Below, in pieces: positions 46,926 to 55,561 of a stretch of 64,000 nt of DNA. Source of the stretch: Seonamhaeicola algicola. Its GTDB lineage: Bacteria > Bacteroidota > Bacteroidia > Flavobacteriales > Flavobacteriaceae. Location: positions 248,001 through 312,000 of the forward strand of contig NZ_VOSC01000012.1 in the NCBI RefSeq assembly GCF_007997385.1, given 5' to 3'. The stretch's first letter is position 1, and each line of letters begins with the position of its first letter. The notes beneath the pieces were generated by a model. The model ran no database searches, was not told the origin of the DNA, and saw only the letters and a program-made list of their open reading frames with translations. The position numbers were made by a program, and so were the translations under genes.

Positions 46926-46933
46926 TATTTTTG
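46926..46933 (+). promoter_or_regulatory. Possible -7 box of ribE
   Basis: TATTTTTG matches TAnnTTTG, 36 bases before the ribE start codon. No well-spaced TTG is seen upstream, so support is modest. Confidence 0.3.
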
Positions 46934-46968
46934 ATGTTGCAAATTTAACCAAATAAACAGATTAAAAT

Positions 46969-47565
46969 ATGTTTACCGGAATTATTGAAGATATTGGCAC
47001 CATAACCAAACTACAAAACGAAAATACAAACCTGCATATTACCGTAAAGAGTAACATAACTCCTGAACTTAAAATAGACCAAAGTGTAGCACATAACGGA
47101 GTTTGTTTAACTGTTGTTAGCCTAAATAACAATGAGTATACTGTAACTGCCATAAAGGAAACTTTAGATAAAACAAACCTTTCATACTTAAAAACGGGCG
47201 ATAAAGTAAATTTAGAACGCGCCATGAAGTTAGGTGACAGACTTGATGGCCATATTGTACAAGGACATGTTGACCAAACTGGTGTTTGCAAAGCTATAAC
47301 TGAAGAAAATGGTAGTTGGGTATTTACTTTTGAATATGATAGTTCATTAAACAACATTACCATTGAAAAAGGCTCAATTACTGTAAATGGTACAAGTTTA
47401 ACGGTTGTAAACTCTGCAAACAACAGTTTTAGTGTAGCAATAATACCTTACACATACAACCACACAAACTTTAACACATTTAAAGTTGGTACTGTTATTA
47501 ATTTAGAATTTGATGTTTTAGGAAAGTATGTTACAAAATTGGTTAATATAAACCAGCTTAAATAA
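46969..47565 (+). CDS. ribE: Riboflavin synthase, alpha subunit
   Basis: 198 residues in two homologous barrels: MFTGIIEDIGTITKL and, at about residue 97, GHIVQGHVDQTGVCKAI repeat the lumazine-binding pattern; VAHNGVCLTVV and ITVNGTSLTVV are the matching second motifs. It dismutates two 6,7-dimethyl-8-ribityllumazine molecules to riboflavin. It is divergent from pdxA, and its stop codon is immediately next to that of the convergent small gene. Confidence 0.95.
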   Translation: MFTGIIEDIGTITKLQNENTNLHITVKSNITPELKIDQSVAHNGVCLTVVSLNNNEYTVTAIKETLDKTNLSYLKTGDKVNLERAMKLGDRLDGHIVQGHVDQTGVCKAITEENGSWVFTFEYDSSLNNITIEKGSITVNGTSLTVVNSANNSFSVAIIPYTYNHTNFNTFKVGTVINLEFDVLGKYVTKLVNINQLK

Positions 47566-47769
47566 CTATTTTTTTAAATTAGGGGCTATTAACTTTTTAG
47601 CACCGTAACACAAAGCAAAAATAGCACCTAGTATTACACCACCATCAATAGGAAACCCTGGCGGTGGCGAGGGTGGTGCTGGCGGCGGCGGTGCCGTTTG
47701 CGATAGGCATACAAAACTTATTAATACAAATAAGATTGAGGCAAATATTCTTTTATTTTGTATTGTCAT
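47566..47769 (-). CDS. Small secreted/membrane protein with PID-type C-terminal sorting tail
   Basis: 67 residues. N-terminal signal peptide (RIFASILFVLISFVCLSQ), then a Pro-rich stretch (APPPPAPPSPPPG), then FPIDGGVILGAIFALCYGAK and a Lys-rich end. The Pro-Ile-Asp-Gly-Gly box, hydrophobic helix and basic end form the tripartite layout of the Bacteroidota PID-CTERM-like sorting signals, as I recall them. Almost nothing but signal and tail is present. Function unknown. The predicted processing enzyme is not in this window. Confidence 0.7.
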   Translation of the reverse strand: MTIQNKRIFASILFVLISFVCLSQTAPPPPAPPSPPPGFPIDGGVILGAIFALCYGAKKLIAPNLKK

Positions 47770-48031
47770 TTGTTCACAAATGTAAAAAAAAAAGTGAGCT
47801 GATAAAACAATTTAAAGCATTTTTCAATGAAAAAACATCTATTAAAGGTAAAAAAACCCGATTAAGTGTTTGTTTTTGCTAACTTAAAAACTATATAAAT
47901 TAACGTTTTTTATATAAAAAACATGCTTTTTTAAAGCTACTTACTCACATTGCTTTAATTACAAATATATAATATATATTACAGCTATACTATTTTAATT
48001 TGATTATCAGATTATTAAAAAAATGACACTG

Positions 48032-50953
48032 TTATAATAGTGCGTTTTTTAATATGCTAACTGGGTGTAGCGCCGTTTTTTTTACACCATCAAAAATTTG
48101 ATGTCGGCAGCTGGTGCCTGACGCAGCAATAACAACATCGGTTTGTAAGTTTCTAAGCTTTGGAAACAGTGTGTCTTCACCAACCTGCATACTAATAGCA
48201 TAATGCGCTTTTTCATAACCAAAAGATCCTGCCATACCGCAACAACCCGCGTTTATAATTGTAACCTTATAGTTTTTTGGTAAATTAAGCATAGTAAAAA
48301 TAGATGCGGTACTACTTAATGCCTTTTGGTGACAATGCCCATGAATTTTTATGTTTTTTTGTGCTTGTGTAAACTGCGTTTCAACTATATGCCCTTTTGT
48401 TATTTCATTTTTTAAAAACTCTTCAATAGTAAAGGTGTTTTTTGAAATTTCTACTGCTGCTTTTTTATCATCGGCTAATCGCAAATACTCATCTCTAAAC
48501 GATAAAATAGCCGATGGCTCTATACCAACCAAAGGTGTTTTATTTGAAATTAGGTTTTTAAATACCTCAATGTTTTTATTTGCAACCTGTTTTGCTTCGT
48601 CTAAAAATCCTTTAGAAATAAAACTACGTCCGCTTTCTTCATGAATAGTTACATGTACTTTGTAACCTAACTTTACTAAAAGCTGTACGGCATCTTTTCC
48701 TGTTTCAACATCATAATAATTAGTAAACTCATCAACAAAAAAATACAAATTTCCCTTTACATTTTCAATATTTAAAATTGACGATTGGTAACTTTTAAAC
48801 CAGTTTCTAAATGTAGTTTTTGCTAATTTAGGTATGCTACGCTGCGGTGCTATACCTAGAATTTTTTTTGAAACTGATGTATTTAAAACTGCATTGGTAA
48901 CGTTTGGAAGTTTACTACCAAGCTTATTATATTTTACGTTATTGGCCATTACTTTAGTTCTGAAAGAAGGCGGATTACTCTTGTAATATTGATGTAAAAA
49001 TTCAGCTTTAAAACTAGCAACATCAACATTACTTGGGCATTCACTTGCACAGGCTTTACAACTTAAACACAAACTGAAAACCTGTTTTAATGCTTCAGAA
49101 TTAAACTTATTTGTTTTATCTGAATTAGTTAAAAACTCACGTAATGCATTAGCTCTTGCCCGTGTGGTATCTTTTTCATTTTTGGTTGCCCTATAACTTG
49201 GGCACATAGTACCGCCAGCAGATACAGGTTTACGGCAATCACCTGAACCATTACACTTTTCGGCAGCTCTTAAAATGCCTTTAGAATCGGAAAAATCGAG
49301 TGTGGTTTCAATATTTGGCTCTTCTCTGTCAACTTCATAGCGCAACGCTTCATCCATAGGAAATGCATCAACAATTTTTCCTTTGTTAAATACATTTTCC
49401 GGATCAAAAATATGTTTTATTTGTTTCAGTAATTCATAATTTTTATTGCCAACCATTAAAGGCAAAAATTCTGCACGCACAATACCATCGCCATGTTCAC
49501 CACTAAAAGACCCTTTATATTTTTTTACCAATTGAGCTGTTTTTGTGGTTATTTCTCTAAAAAGCACAACGTCTTCGGCTTTTTTTAAATTCAAAATAGG
49601 TCTTAAATGAATTTCGCCAGCACCAGCATGCGCGTAATACACAGCGTTTTGGTTGTAGCTATCCATCATTTGTGTGAATTCAGCAATATAATTTGGCAAA
49701 TCTTGTAGCCTAACAGCTGTATCTTCAATACATGCTACCGCTTTTTTATCGCCTACAATATTACCCAACAAGCCCAAACCTGCTTTACGTAGCTCAAAGG
49801 CTTTATTTATGTCTTGGTTATATAATTTAGGATAAGCATACCCGAAACCACCAGCTTTTAAACTGTTAATAAGCGCATTAACTTGGATTTCTAAATCTGT
49901 TTGTGTGGTGGCTCTAACTTCTAACAGTAAAATGGCTTTGGGGTCTGCTTCAATAAAGAAACGGTTTTTAAGTTGCTCGCGGTTGTTTTTGGTGCAGTCT
50001 AAAATAGTTTTATCTAACAATTCGCATGCATACAAATTGTGTTTCATGGCAACAACAGTAGCTTCTAAACTCTCTTGTACACTATTAAAATGAGCAGCTA
50101 CTAACACTTCTTTTGGTGGCGGTAAACGGTCTAGTTTTAAAGTAATAGCGGTGGTAAATGCTAATGTGCCTTCGCTTCCGCAAAGTAATTGCGCTATGTT
50201 TATAGTTTCAGTAAGTCCGGTTTGTGTGTTTTCATCTAAAAAAACATCAACTGCATAGCCAGTATTTCTACGATGGATATTTTTATGAGGAAACGCATCA
50301 TGAATTTGTTGCTGAATGTTTTTATTTGAAAGTGTATTGAAAACCGACTTATAAATATAATTTTCTAAGCTATGACCTTTGCTTTTAGTTTCAATTTCTG
50401 AAGTATTAATAGTGTTGAAAATAGCCTTTGAACCATCAGACAAAATAGTGTTTAATTGTAAAACTTTATCTCTGGTAACCCCATATTTTATAGATGTTGA
50501 ACCTGATGAGTTGTTACCAACCATTCCACCAATCATACAACGATTACTGGTTGATGTATTAGGCGAAAAAAACAAACCATATGGTTTTAAAAACCTATTA
50601 AGCTCATCTCTAATTACACCAGGCTGTACGGTAACGGTTTGTTCTTTTTTGTTAAAATTTAAAATTTCTGTAAAATGTTTAGAAACATCAACCACAATAC
50701 CCTCTCCAACACATTGGCCTGCTAATGATGTGCCTGCTGTACGAGGTATTAAAGTTGTTTTGTGTTGTTTAGCAAATGCTATTAATAAAATAATATCAGC
50801 CTCACTTTTAGGGTATGCAACTGCTAAAGGGATTTTTCTGTATACCGAGGCATCTGTAGCATAAATACTTTTATGCAAATCATCAAAAAATAAACTGCCT
50901 TGTAAGGCTTTAGAAAGCGCTAAGAGGTTGTTTTTTAAGTTTTTTTGCAGCAT
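48032..50953 (-). CDS. FAD-binding and 4Fe-4S oxidoreductase (GlcD-GlcF type fusion, YdiJ-like)
   Basis: 973 residues. N-terminal FAD-binding_4 domain (about 40-260) with PKSEADIILLIAFAKQHK, PRTAGTSLAGQCVGEGIVVD and GGMVGNNSSGS; FAD-oxidase C domain (about 270-530) with HAGAGEIHLRP and GSFSGEHGDGIVRAEFLPLM; a Fe-S region with CNGSGDCRKP..MCPSY and CLSCKACASECPSNVDVASF (about 570-670); and a C-terminal CCG domain with HGHCHQKAL and NAGCCGMAGSFGYE. Such fusions oxidise 2-hydroxy acids such as D-lactate, glycolate or D-2-hydroxyglutarate and pass electrons to quinone. The exact substrate is not readable. Confidence 0.9.
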   Translation of the reverse strand: MLQKNLKNNLLALSKALQGSLFFDDLHKSIYATDASVYRKIPLAVAYPKSEADIILLIAFAKQHKTTLIPRTAGTSLAGQCVGEGIVVDVSKHFTEILNFNKKEQTVTVQPGVIRDELNRFLKPYGLFFSPNTSTSNRCMIGGMVGNNSSGSTSIKYGVTRDKVLQLNTILSDGSKAIFNTINTSEIETKSKGHSLENYIYKSVFNTLSNKNIQQQIHDAFPHKNIHRRNTGYAVDVFLDENTQTGLTETINIAQLLCGSEGTLAFTTAITLKLDRLPPPKEVLVAAHFNSVQESLEATVVAMKHNLYACELLDKTILDCTKNNREQLKNRFFIEADPKAILLLEVRATTQTDLEIQVNALINSLKAGGFGYAYPKLYNQDINKAFELRKAGLGLLGNIVGDKKAVACIEDTAVRLQDLPNYIAEFTQMMDSYNQNAVYYAHAGAGEIHLRPILNLKKAEDVVLFREITTKTAQLVKKYKGSFSGEHGDGIVRAEFLPLMVGNKNYELLKQIKHIFDPENVFNKGKIVDAFPMDEALRYEVDREEPNIETTLDFSDSKGILRAAEKCNGSGDCRKPVSAGGTMCPSYRATKNEKDTTRARANALREFLTNSDKTNKFNSEALKQVFSLCLSCKACASECPSNVDVASFKAEFLHQYYKSNPPSFRTKVMANNVKYNKLGSKLPNVTNAVLNTSVSKKILGIAPQRSIPKLAKTTFRNWFKSYQSSILNIENVKGNLYFFVDEFTNYYDVETGKDAVQLLVKLGYKVHVTIHEESGRSFISKGFLDEAKQVANKNIEVFKNLISNKTPLVGIEPSAILSFRDEYLRLADDKKAAVEISKNTFTIEEFLKNEITKGHIVETQFTQAQKNIKIHGHCHQKALSSTASIFTMLNLPKNYKVTIINAGCCGMAGSFGYEKAHYAISMQVGEDTLFPKLRNLQTDVVIAASGTSCRHQIFDGVKKTALHPVSILKNALL

Positions 50954-50986
50954 ATGTGTATTTTAAGCGAAGATACTTTTTTAAAT

Positions 50987-51022
50987 AAAAAAAGCCTCAT
51001 AAATATGAAATTTACAAGGCTT
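50987..51022 (-). terminator. Orphaned tRNA terminator left of the mobile element
   Basis: Hairpin AAGCCT / AGGCTT with an inner GTAAAT-type stem and a T-run when read leftwards. It is an imperfect duplicate of the tRNA terminator at 57362-57395 and is interpreted as the original terminator, now separated from its tRNA by the insertion. Confidence 0.65.
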
Positions 51023-51032
51023 GATTTTACTG

Positions 51033-51045
51033 GTGGTCCCACCTG
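51033..51045. repeat. attL core: 13-bp copy of the tRNA 3' end
   Basis: GTGGTCCCACCTG, identical to 57411-57423, where the last twelve bases are the 3' end (minus strand) of the CAT-anticodon tRNA. Together with the duplicated terminators the similarity spans about 60 imperfect bases. Confidence 0.75.
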
Positions 51046-51167
51046 CACCCCATGAATTTTGATTTTATTTTACTCTATTTTATTGTATTTTAGTTTGTTA
51101 ACCCTTTAAAATAGGGGGTTTTCAGATTAACGGAAATAAGGTGAAATTAAACGAAAATAAAATTATT

Positions 51168-51187
51168 CGTCCCCTCATTCGTCCCCT
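51168..51187 (+). repeat. Left subterminal direct repeat (possible integrase arm site)
   Basis: CGTCCCCTCATTCGTCCCCT, i.e. two CGTCCCCT octamers spaced by CATT. The identical 20 bases occur in the same orientation at 57336-57355 near the other end. It lies 29 bases before the integrase start. Confidence 0.6.
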
Positions 51188-51216
51188 GAGATGCTTTTTT
51201 CATATATATTTGTTTT

Positions 51217-52449
51217 ATGGCAAAAGCAAAATTCATACTTAAAGAACCGAACTCAAAAGAAGATACTTTAATCTATTTGTTGTATCGTTATCAATATAAA
51301 AGGTTCAAATACTCAACAGGTGAAATAATAAATCCTAAGTTCTGGAATGCGACTTCACAAAGAGTAAAATCAACAAAACAATTTCCTGAATATCCTGAAT
51401 TTAATGCGCGGTTAGATAAATTAGAAAATGGAATTAATAATGCTTTTAGGAAATTGCTTAATGATGGCATTCAGCCAAATAATACAATTCTAAAAAAAGC
51501 TTTAGAAAGTGAGCTTGATGATAATATATTAAAACCGAGACAGGTTTCCTTGTTTGAATTTATTGATAGTTATATTGAGGAAAGTAAACTTAATAAGTCA
51601 ATAGGTACTATTAAAGTTTATAATACAGCTTATAAATACTTAAAAGAGTACAGTAAAAAAAAGCGCCCTGTAGATTTTAGTACAATTACTTTGGAGTTTT
51701 ATAATCAGTACTTAGGCTTTTTGAAAACTGAACATAATTTATCTTCAAATACTATCGGTAAACACATAAAAACAATTAAGTCTTTTATGAATGAAGCCAC
51801 AGAGCGTGGAATTAACACGAATATGGAATTTAGGAATAAGCGTTTTAAAACAATACGTGAAGAAGCAGATACGGTTTATTTAAGTGTTGATGAACTTGCG
51901 AAAATTGAAAAGATAGATTTATCTTCCAGTCCTAGATTAGATAAGGTTAGAGATTTGTTTTTAATAGGCTGTTATACAGGGTTGCGATTTTCTGACTTCA
52001 TTCAAATTAGACCCGAGAATATAGTTTCTAATAATACTGTCATTGAAATACGAACACAAAAAACAGGACAAAGAGTTTCAATACCACTTCACAAAACTGT
52101 TAGGTCTATTTTAAAAAAGTACAATAATCAATTACCAAAAGCCTACACTAACCAAACAATGAATTCTTACTTAAAAGAAATAGTTAGTTTAGCAGGGATT
52201 AAGGAAAAAGTTGAAACCTCAATAACTAAAGGAGGGAAAGTTGAAAAGAAACCTGTATCAAAATATAAGTTGGTTTCTACTCATACTGCTCGACGTAGTT
52301 TTGCTACAAATTTATATCTTGCCGAAGTGCCTACAATTTCTATTATGAAAATAACAGGTCATAAAACAGAGCGTTCATTTTTGCAATACATTAGAGTTAC
52401 TCAAAAAGAAAACGCAGACAAATTATTAACGCACCCATTTTTTAACTAA
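51217..52449 (+). CDS. Tyrosine recombinase / integrase (phage-integrase family)
   Basis: 410 residues. N-terminal Arm-DNA-binding domain (about 1-95, PKFWNATSQRVKSTKQFP-type phrase NPKFWNATSQRVKS), SAM-like core-binding domain (about 105-200), and the catalytic domain: first Arg in GCYTGLRFSDFIQI near 255, HTARRSFATNLYL with His-x-x-Arg near 355, GHKTERSFLQYIRV with the second His and the Tyr nucleophile near 393. This is the Bacteroidota conjugative-transposon and island type. It sits next to attL and presumably integrates the element into the tRNA at 57412-57485. Its stop overlaps the next start (TAATG). Confidence 0.95.
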   Translation: MAKAKFILKEPNSKEDTLIYLLYRYQYKRFKYSTGEIINPKFWNATSQRVKSTKQFPEYPEFNARLDKLENGINNAFRKLLNDGIQPNNTILKKALESELDDNILKPRQVSLFEFIDSYIEESKLNKSIGTIKVYNTAYKYLKEYSKKKRPVDFSTITLEFYNQYLGFLKTEHNLSSNTIGKHIKTIKSFMNEATERGINTNMEFRNKRFKTIREEADTVYLSVDELAKIEKIDLSSSPRLDKVRDLFLIGCYTGLRFSDFIQIRPENIVSNNTVIEIRTQKTGQRVSIPLHKTVRSILKKYNNQLPKAYTNQTMNSYLKEIVSLAGIKEKVETSITKGGKVEKKPVSKYKLVSTHTARRSFATNLYLAEVPTISIMKITGHKTERSFLQYIRVTQKENADKLLTHPFFN

Positions 52450-53111
52450 TGAACACACATTCTGAAAACCATTTTATTGAAAAATTTAAAAAAAGATTAG
52501 AAACTGTAAAAAACAAGAAGTACTTAATCGAGAATGAAATCAATCAAATACAAGCGTTTACAAGTCAAATTGATAAAGACCCGAATTTTATGGGAGAATT
52601 AAATTTTGCTAATGAAACTAATAGTGTGTTTGATTTAATGGAAATGGGAAATCCAGTATTTTTCAATTCAGTCTTCAATCGTTATTTATTAGATGATGAA
52701 TATGAGGGAATGTTTAAATATGACCCTGAAATGAAAAATGACCCTGCGTTTGCAAATGAAATCGAAGAAGCTGTTTTATTTGCCGAGTACTATAAATGGC
52801 TCCAAGAATTAGAAGTCAAACCCACCAAGAAATCTAATTTTTCAAACTTGAACAATGACCAAAAGCTATTAGCACTTCATTTTTTAGGTTTAGATTTAAG
52901 AGATTTTACTAAAGAGCATACAGCAAAAGTCCTTGGTCAAATTTTAAATATTGGCTCAGAAAATATCAGAAGGAATCTGTCTATTTTACAAGGTGGCAAA
53001 AATAACCTGAGAAGTACCGAAAATTTAGAAAAACTTTTAGAACTATTTGAAAACAAAACATTTGAATCAATTCAAAACAAAATAAACAAGGAAATTAAAA
53101 ACCTCACGTAA
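52449..53111 (+). CDS. Unknown protein of the mobile element
   Basis: 220 residues, hydrophilic and mostly helical, without signal peptide or membrane helix. N-terminal coiled-coil-like stretch (KFKKRLETVKNKKYLIENEI), an acidic middle, and a C-terminal part LALHFLGLDLRDFTKEHTAK with IGSENIRRNLSILQGGKNN that reads like a small helical DNA-binding module. It is translationally coupled to the integrase (one-base overlap), so an accessory role in recombination or regulation is plausible. I do not recognise the family. Confidence 0.75.
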   Translation: MNTHSENHFIEKFKKRLETVKNKKYLIENEINQIQAFTSQIDKDPNFMGELNFANETNSVFDLMEMGNPVFFNSVFNRYLLDDEYEGMFKYDPEMKNDPAFANEIEEAVLFAEYYKWLQELEVKPTKKSNFSNLNNDQKLLALHFLGLDLRDFTKEHTAKVLGQILNIGSENIRRNLSILQGGKNNLRSTENLEKLLELFENKTFESIQNKINKEIKNLT

Positions 53112-53115
53112 AAAT

Positions 53116-53142
53116 TGTGGTACCACAGAAATAATACCACAG
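53116..53142. promoter_or_regulatory. Operator-like palindrome before the HTH gene
   Basis: TGTGGTACCACA (53116-53127) is a perfect 12-bp palindrome; its right half recurs as TACCACAG at 53135-53142, 14 bases after the first. The cluster is 52 bases before the HTH start codon, consistent with binding by a regulator or excisionase. Confidence 0.45.
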
Positions 53143-53193
53143 CTCCTTAAAATAGGATGTTTGCACCATATTAATAATTAAATAAAATTAAAT

Positions 53194-53505
53194 ATGGAAA
53201 ACATCCAAATCAACAATTTCAAAATCGCAGATTTAGAACAAGCGATTAAAAATGTATTACATGAAACAGTAGTTAATGCTGTCAAGGAGCAAATCTCTCC
53301 AAACAAAAAAATTATATCTCTATTCTCTAGAGAAGAAACTGCTAAAACACTTTGTATCTCCTTACCAACTCTTAACGAGTGGACTAAAACAGGGATTATT
53401 CGAGCCTTGCGTATTGGTAATCGTGTGCTATACCGATTGGAAGATATTAACGAGGCGTTAACTGAGGTTAAAACCACTTTAAAGAGAGGGGGTCAATCAT
53501 GTTAA
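53194..53505 (+). CDS. Helix-turn-helix DNA-binding protein (excisionase-like)
   Basis: 103 residues. The C-terminal half has the winged HTH_17 pattern: SREETAKTLCISLPTLNEWT, then GIIRALRIGNRVLYRLEDINEAL, which is common in excisionase/AlpA-like proteins encoded by Bacteroidota mobile elements. It may control integrase direction or element gene expression. It overlaps the next gene by 7 bases. Confidence 0.88.
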   Translation: MENIQINNFKIADLEQAIKNVLHETVVNAVKEQISPNKKIISLFSREETAKTLCISLPTLNEWTKTGIIRALRIGNRVLYRLEDINEALTEVKTTLKRGGQSC

Positions 53506-53714
53506 AAAAGAAAAATGATTACTCCGTTATAGTATTCTTCGAAAATCAAACAAAGCCTAAAAAATGGACTTACGTTCATAAGTTAAACGGTTTTTCAATG
53601 TTCTTGGATAAAAAGCATCCTACTTGGAAATATATGAACGTTTACAACCGAAGAGAGGGGAACTTTATGAAACAAATTAAAAAGGGCGATTTCGTACCGC
53701 CGTACCTAACTTAA
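53499..53714 (+). CDS. Small unknown protein of the mobile element
   Basis: 71 residues, basic and aromatic-rich (KPKKWTYVHKLNGFSMFLDK, WKYMNVYNRREGNFMKQI). No membrane helix or signal. It overlaps the HTH gene by 7 bases and precedes the iteron-like repeats and the Rep gene, so a role in replication control is possible. The family is not recognised. Confidence 0.7.
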   Translation: MLKKKNDYSVIVFFENQTKPKKWTYVHKLNGFSMFLDKKHPTWKYMNVYNRREGNFMKQIKKGDFVPPYLT

Positions 53715-53731
53715 TAGTCTTTCTTTTTTTT

Positions 53732-53809
53732 AACCTTTAAAACTAAAAACCTTCAATAGCACACCTTGTTAGAACCTTTAAAAAAAACCTTTAATAAATA
53801 ACCTTTTAA
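53732..53809 (+). repeat. Iteron-like repeats upstream of the Rep gene, candidate origin
   Basis: Five copies of AACCTTTAA or a one-base variant: 53732-53740, 53748-53756 (AACCTTCAA), 53773-53781, 53786-53794 and 53800-53809 (one extra T). All are in the same orientation and lie 32-109 bases before the Rep start, in a very AT-rich stretch. This is the arrangement of a Rep-binding or replication origin region. Confidence 0.5.
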
Positions 53810-53840
53810 TGGTTTTAATTAATGTGCAACGATTCAGATT

Positions 53841-54680
53841 ATGATAGTTAAAAATACATATGGTTCAAGCGTAGCATTTACGGTTAAGCCATTCGGCAAA
53901 ATTCCCGAAAATGAATTTACAGGCTCGGCTTTACAGCGAAAAAAGCAAAAGCCTAAAAAAAGTACTAAGGCAAAAAAAAAGGAAAGTAAAGACAAGGAGC
54001 GAAAAGAACGCTTCTTGTCTGTGCGTTCGAAAAGAAAAATTCGAAAAAAGATTACCTGTTTTGCTAGATGTTATAAACGATTGAGTTTTGTCACACTTAC
54101 CTTTTTAAACAAGGTAAGTGATGATGAAGCCATTAATCTGCTTAGAAAGTTTATCGATAATGCCAAAAAGCGTAGCGACGATTTTCAATATGTTTGGGTT
54201 GCAGAACGCCAAACTAAGAATGATATCTTTAAGGGCAATGTTCACTTCCACATGATAACCAATAAATATTGGAAAATTGAAAAATGGTGGAATTATTGGA
54301 TTGATTTACAATTAAAAAACGGCATAGAACCAAGGAAAAAAGACTATAGACCCTCTTCCGCTTTTGATGTCAAACAATTAAACTCAAACAATATTAGGTC
54401 AATAGCTTCTTATGTTACTAAGTACGTAACAAAAAACGATGACGGCTTTAAATGTCAAGTTTGGAACTGCTCAAAACGTGTTTCTGAGCTTTACACCGAT
54501 TTTTACAGTACAGTTGAATTTACAGACCAATTTAAACGCATGGGAGCTATTCTTAAGGAGTTAAAAAACACAGACAGAAAAAACCCTGTTATCAATGTAA
54601 AAATGATTGATTTGAATAGACAGACTTTACCTCTTTACAAAAGATTAGATGATAAAAACAATGCTGTTTTAAAAAATTAG
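53841..54680 (+). CDS. HUH-type rolling-circle replication initiator (Rep)
   Basis: 279 residues. A strongly basic N-terminus (KKQKPKKSTKAKKKESKDK) is followed by Rep motif 1 LSFVTLTFLNKV near 85, motif 2 GNVHFHMITNKYW near 135 with the His-Phe-His metal site, and motif 3 SIASYVTKYVTKNDDGF near 195 with Tyr and Lys spaced as in single-tyrosine nicking enzymes. Such proteins nick the origin and start rolling-circle replication of small plasmids and single-stranded phages. Its presence shows the element is likely to replicate after excision. It is convergent with the methyltransferase gene, overlapping by 4 bases. Confidence 0.82.
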   Translation: MIVKNTYGSSVAFTVKPFGKIPENEFTGSALQRKKQKPKKSTKAKKKESKDKERKERFLSVRSKRKIRKKITCFARCYKRLSFVTLTFLNKVSDDEAINLLRKFIDNAKKRSDDFQYVWVAERQTKNDIFKGNVHFHMITNKYWKIEKWWNYWIDLQLKNGIEPRKKDYRPSSAFDVKQLNSNNIRSIASYVTKYVTKNDDGFKCQVWNCSKRVSELYTDFYSTVEFTDQFKRMGAILKELKNTDRKNPVINVKMIDLNRQTLPLYKRLDDKNNAVLKN

Positions 54681-55558
54681 TTAAGTGTTAATTCTGATAC
54701 ATATTCAGCTTCCGGTTCTTTGGCTAAAAATAAATCTAATTCTTTTTGATTATTGAAACCTTGTAACTTTTGTCTGTATTTAGAGGCTATTTTCGGGTTT
54801 TCAATTTCAAGTTTTCGATTTTTACTAATTTCCAAATACTCTTGTTCTTGGTCTATTCCTAAAAAACGTCTATTTGATAAATTTGCCGCAATACCTGTTG
54901 TGCTACTTCCAGCAAATGGATCTAAAATCCAAGCATTTGGTTTTGTAGATGCTAAAATTAAACGTGTTAAAACTGATAAAGGTTTTTGCGTTGGATGTTT
55001 TGTACAACTTTTTTCCCAAGGAGCTATTGCAGGAAGTTTCCAAACATCTTTCATCTGTTTATCCCCGTTAAGTTGTTTCATTAATTCATAGTTGAAATAA
55101 TGAGGTGTTTTCTCGTTTTTTCTTGCCCAAATTATTTGTTCAGTCGAATGGGTGAAATATCTACAAGAAAAGTTTGGTGGTGGATTTGACTTTTGCCAAG
55201 TAACTATATTTAATATTTTAAAATCTAATTCTGTTAAAAGCTGTCCTACACTAAAAATGTTATGCATTGTACCACTAATCCAAATTGTAGCATCTTCTTT
55301 CATTTTTTCTCTTACTAATGAAAGCCATTGTCTATTGAATTTGTTTATATGCTCTGTCCCAAGTGATTTATCCCATTTACCCTTGTTTACTGAAACGATT
55401 TTACCGCTTTGTATTGACAAACCATTATTTGATAAAAAATATGGTGGATCAGCAAAAACCATATCAAACTTATGATTGATTTTTGGCAGTAATTCCATAG
55501 AATCTCCTTTTAATAGACAGAATTTTTTATCAGTTGATTTGTAGTATGGTTTTAACAA
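54677..55558 (-). CDS. dpnA: DNA adenine methyltransferase, beta class (DpnA-like second methylase)
   Basis: 293 residues. Motif IV FADPPYFLSNNG near 36-48 comes before motif I ILDPFAGSSTTGIAANLSNR near 215, the beta-class order. The N-terminus CLLKGDSMELLPKINHKFDM matches DpnA-like and other GATC or GANTC methylases. In the Streptococcus DpnII system DpnA methylates single-stranded GATC, which protects incoming plasmid DNA. Here it starts 3 bases after the endonuclease gene ends and is the last gene of the cassette. Specificity is inferred from its neighbours. Confidence 0.85.
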   Translation of the reverse strand: MLKPYYKSTDKKFCLLKGDSMELLPKINHKFDMVFADPPYFLSNNGLSIQSGKIVSVNKGKWDKSLGTEHINKFNRQWLSLVREKMKEDATIWISGTMHNIFSVGQLLTELDFKILNIVTWQKSNPPPNFSCRYFTHSTEQIIWARKNEKTPHYFNYELMKQLNGDKQMKDVWKLPAIAPWEKSCTKHPTQKPLSVLTRLILASTKPNAWILDPFAGSSTTGIAANLSNRRFLGIDQEQEYLEISKNRKLEIENPKIASKYRQKLQGFNNQKELDLFLAKEPEAEYVSELTLN

Positions 55559-55561
55559 TGT

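Noticed and set aside
46860-46968. FMN riboswitch before ribE
   Set aside because: The 109-base gap is too short and AT-rich, and none of the conserved FMN-element segments is visible.
51168-51187. Repeat unit as part of a CRISPR array
   Set aside because: Only two octamers with a 4-base spacer at each end of the element, no array of regular spacers and no cas genes; no CRISPR array was seen anywhere in the window.
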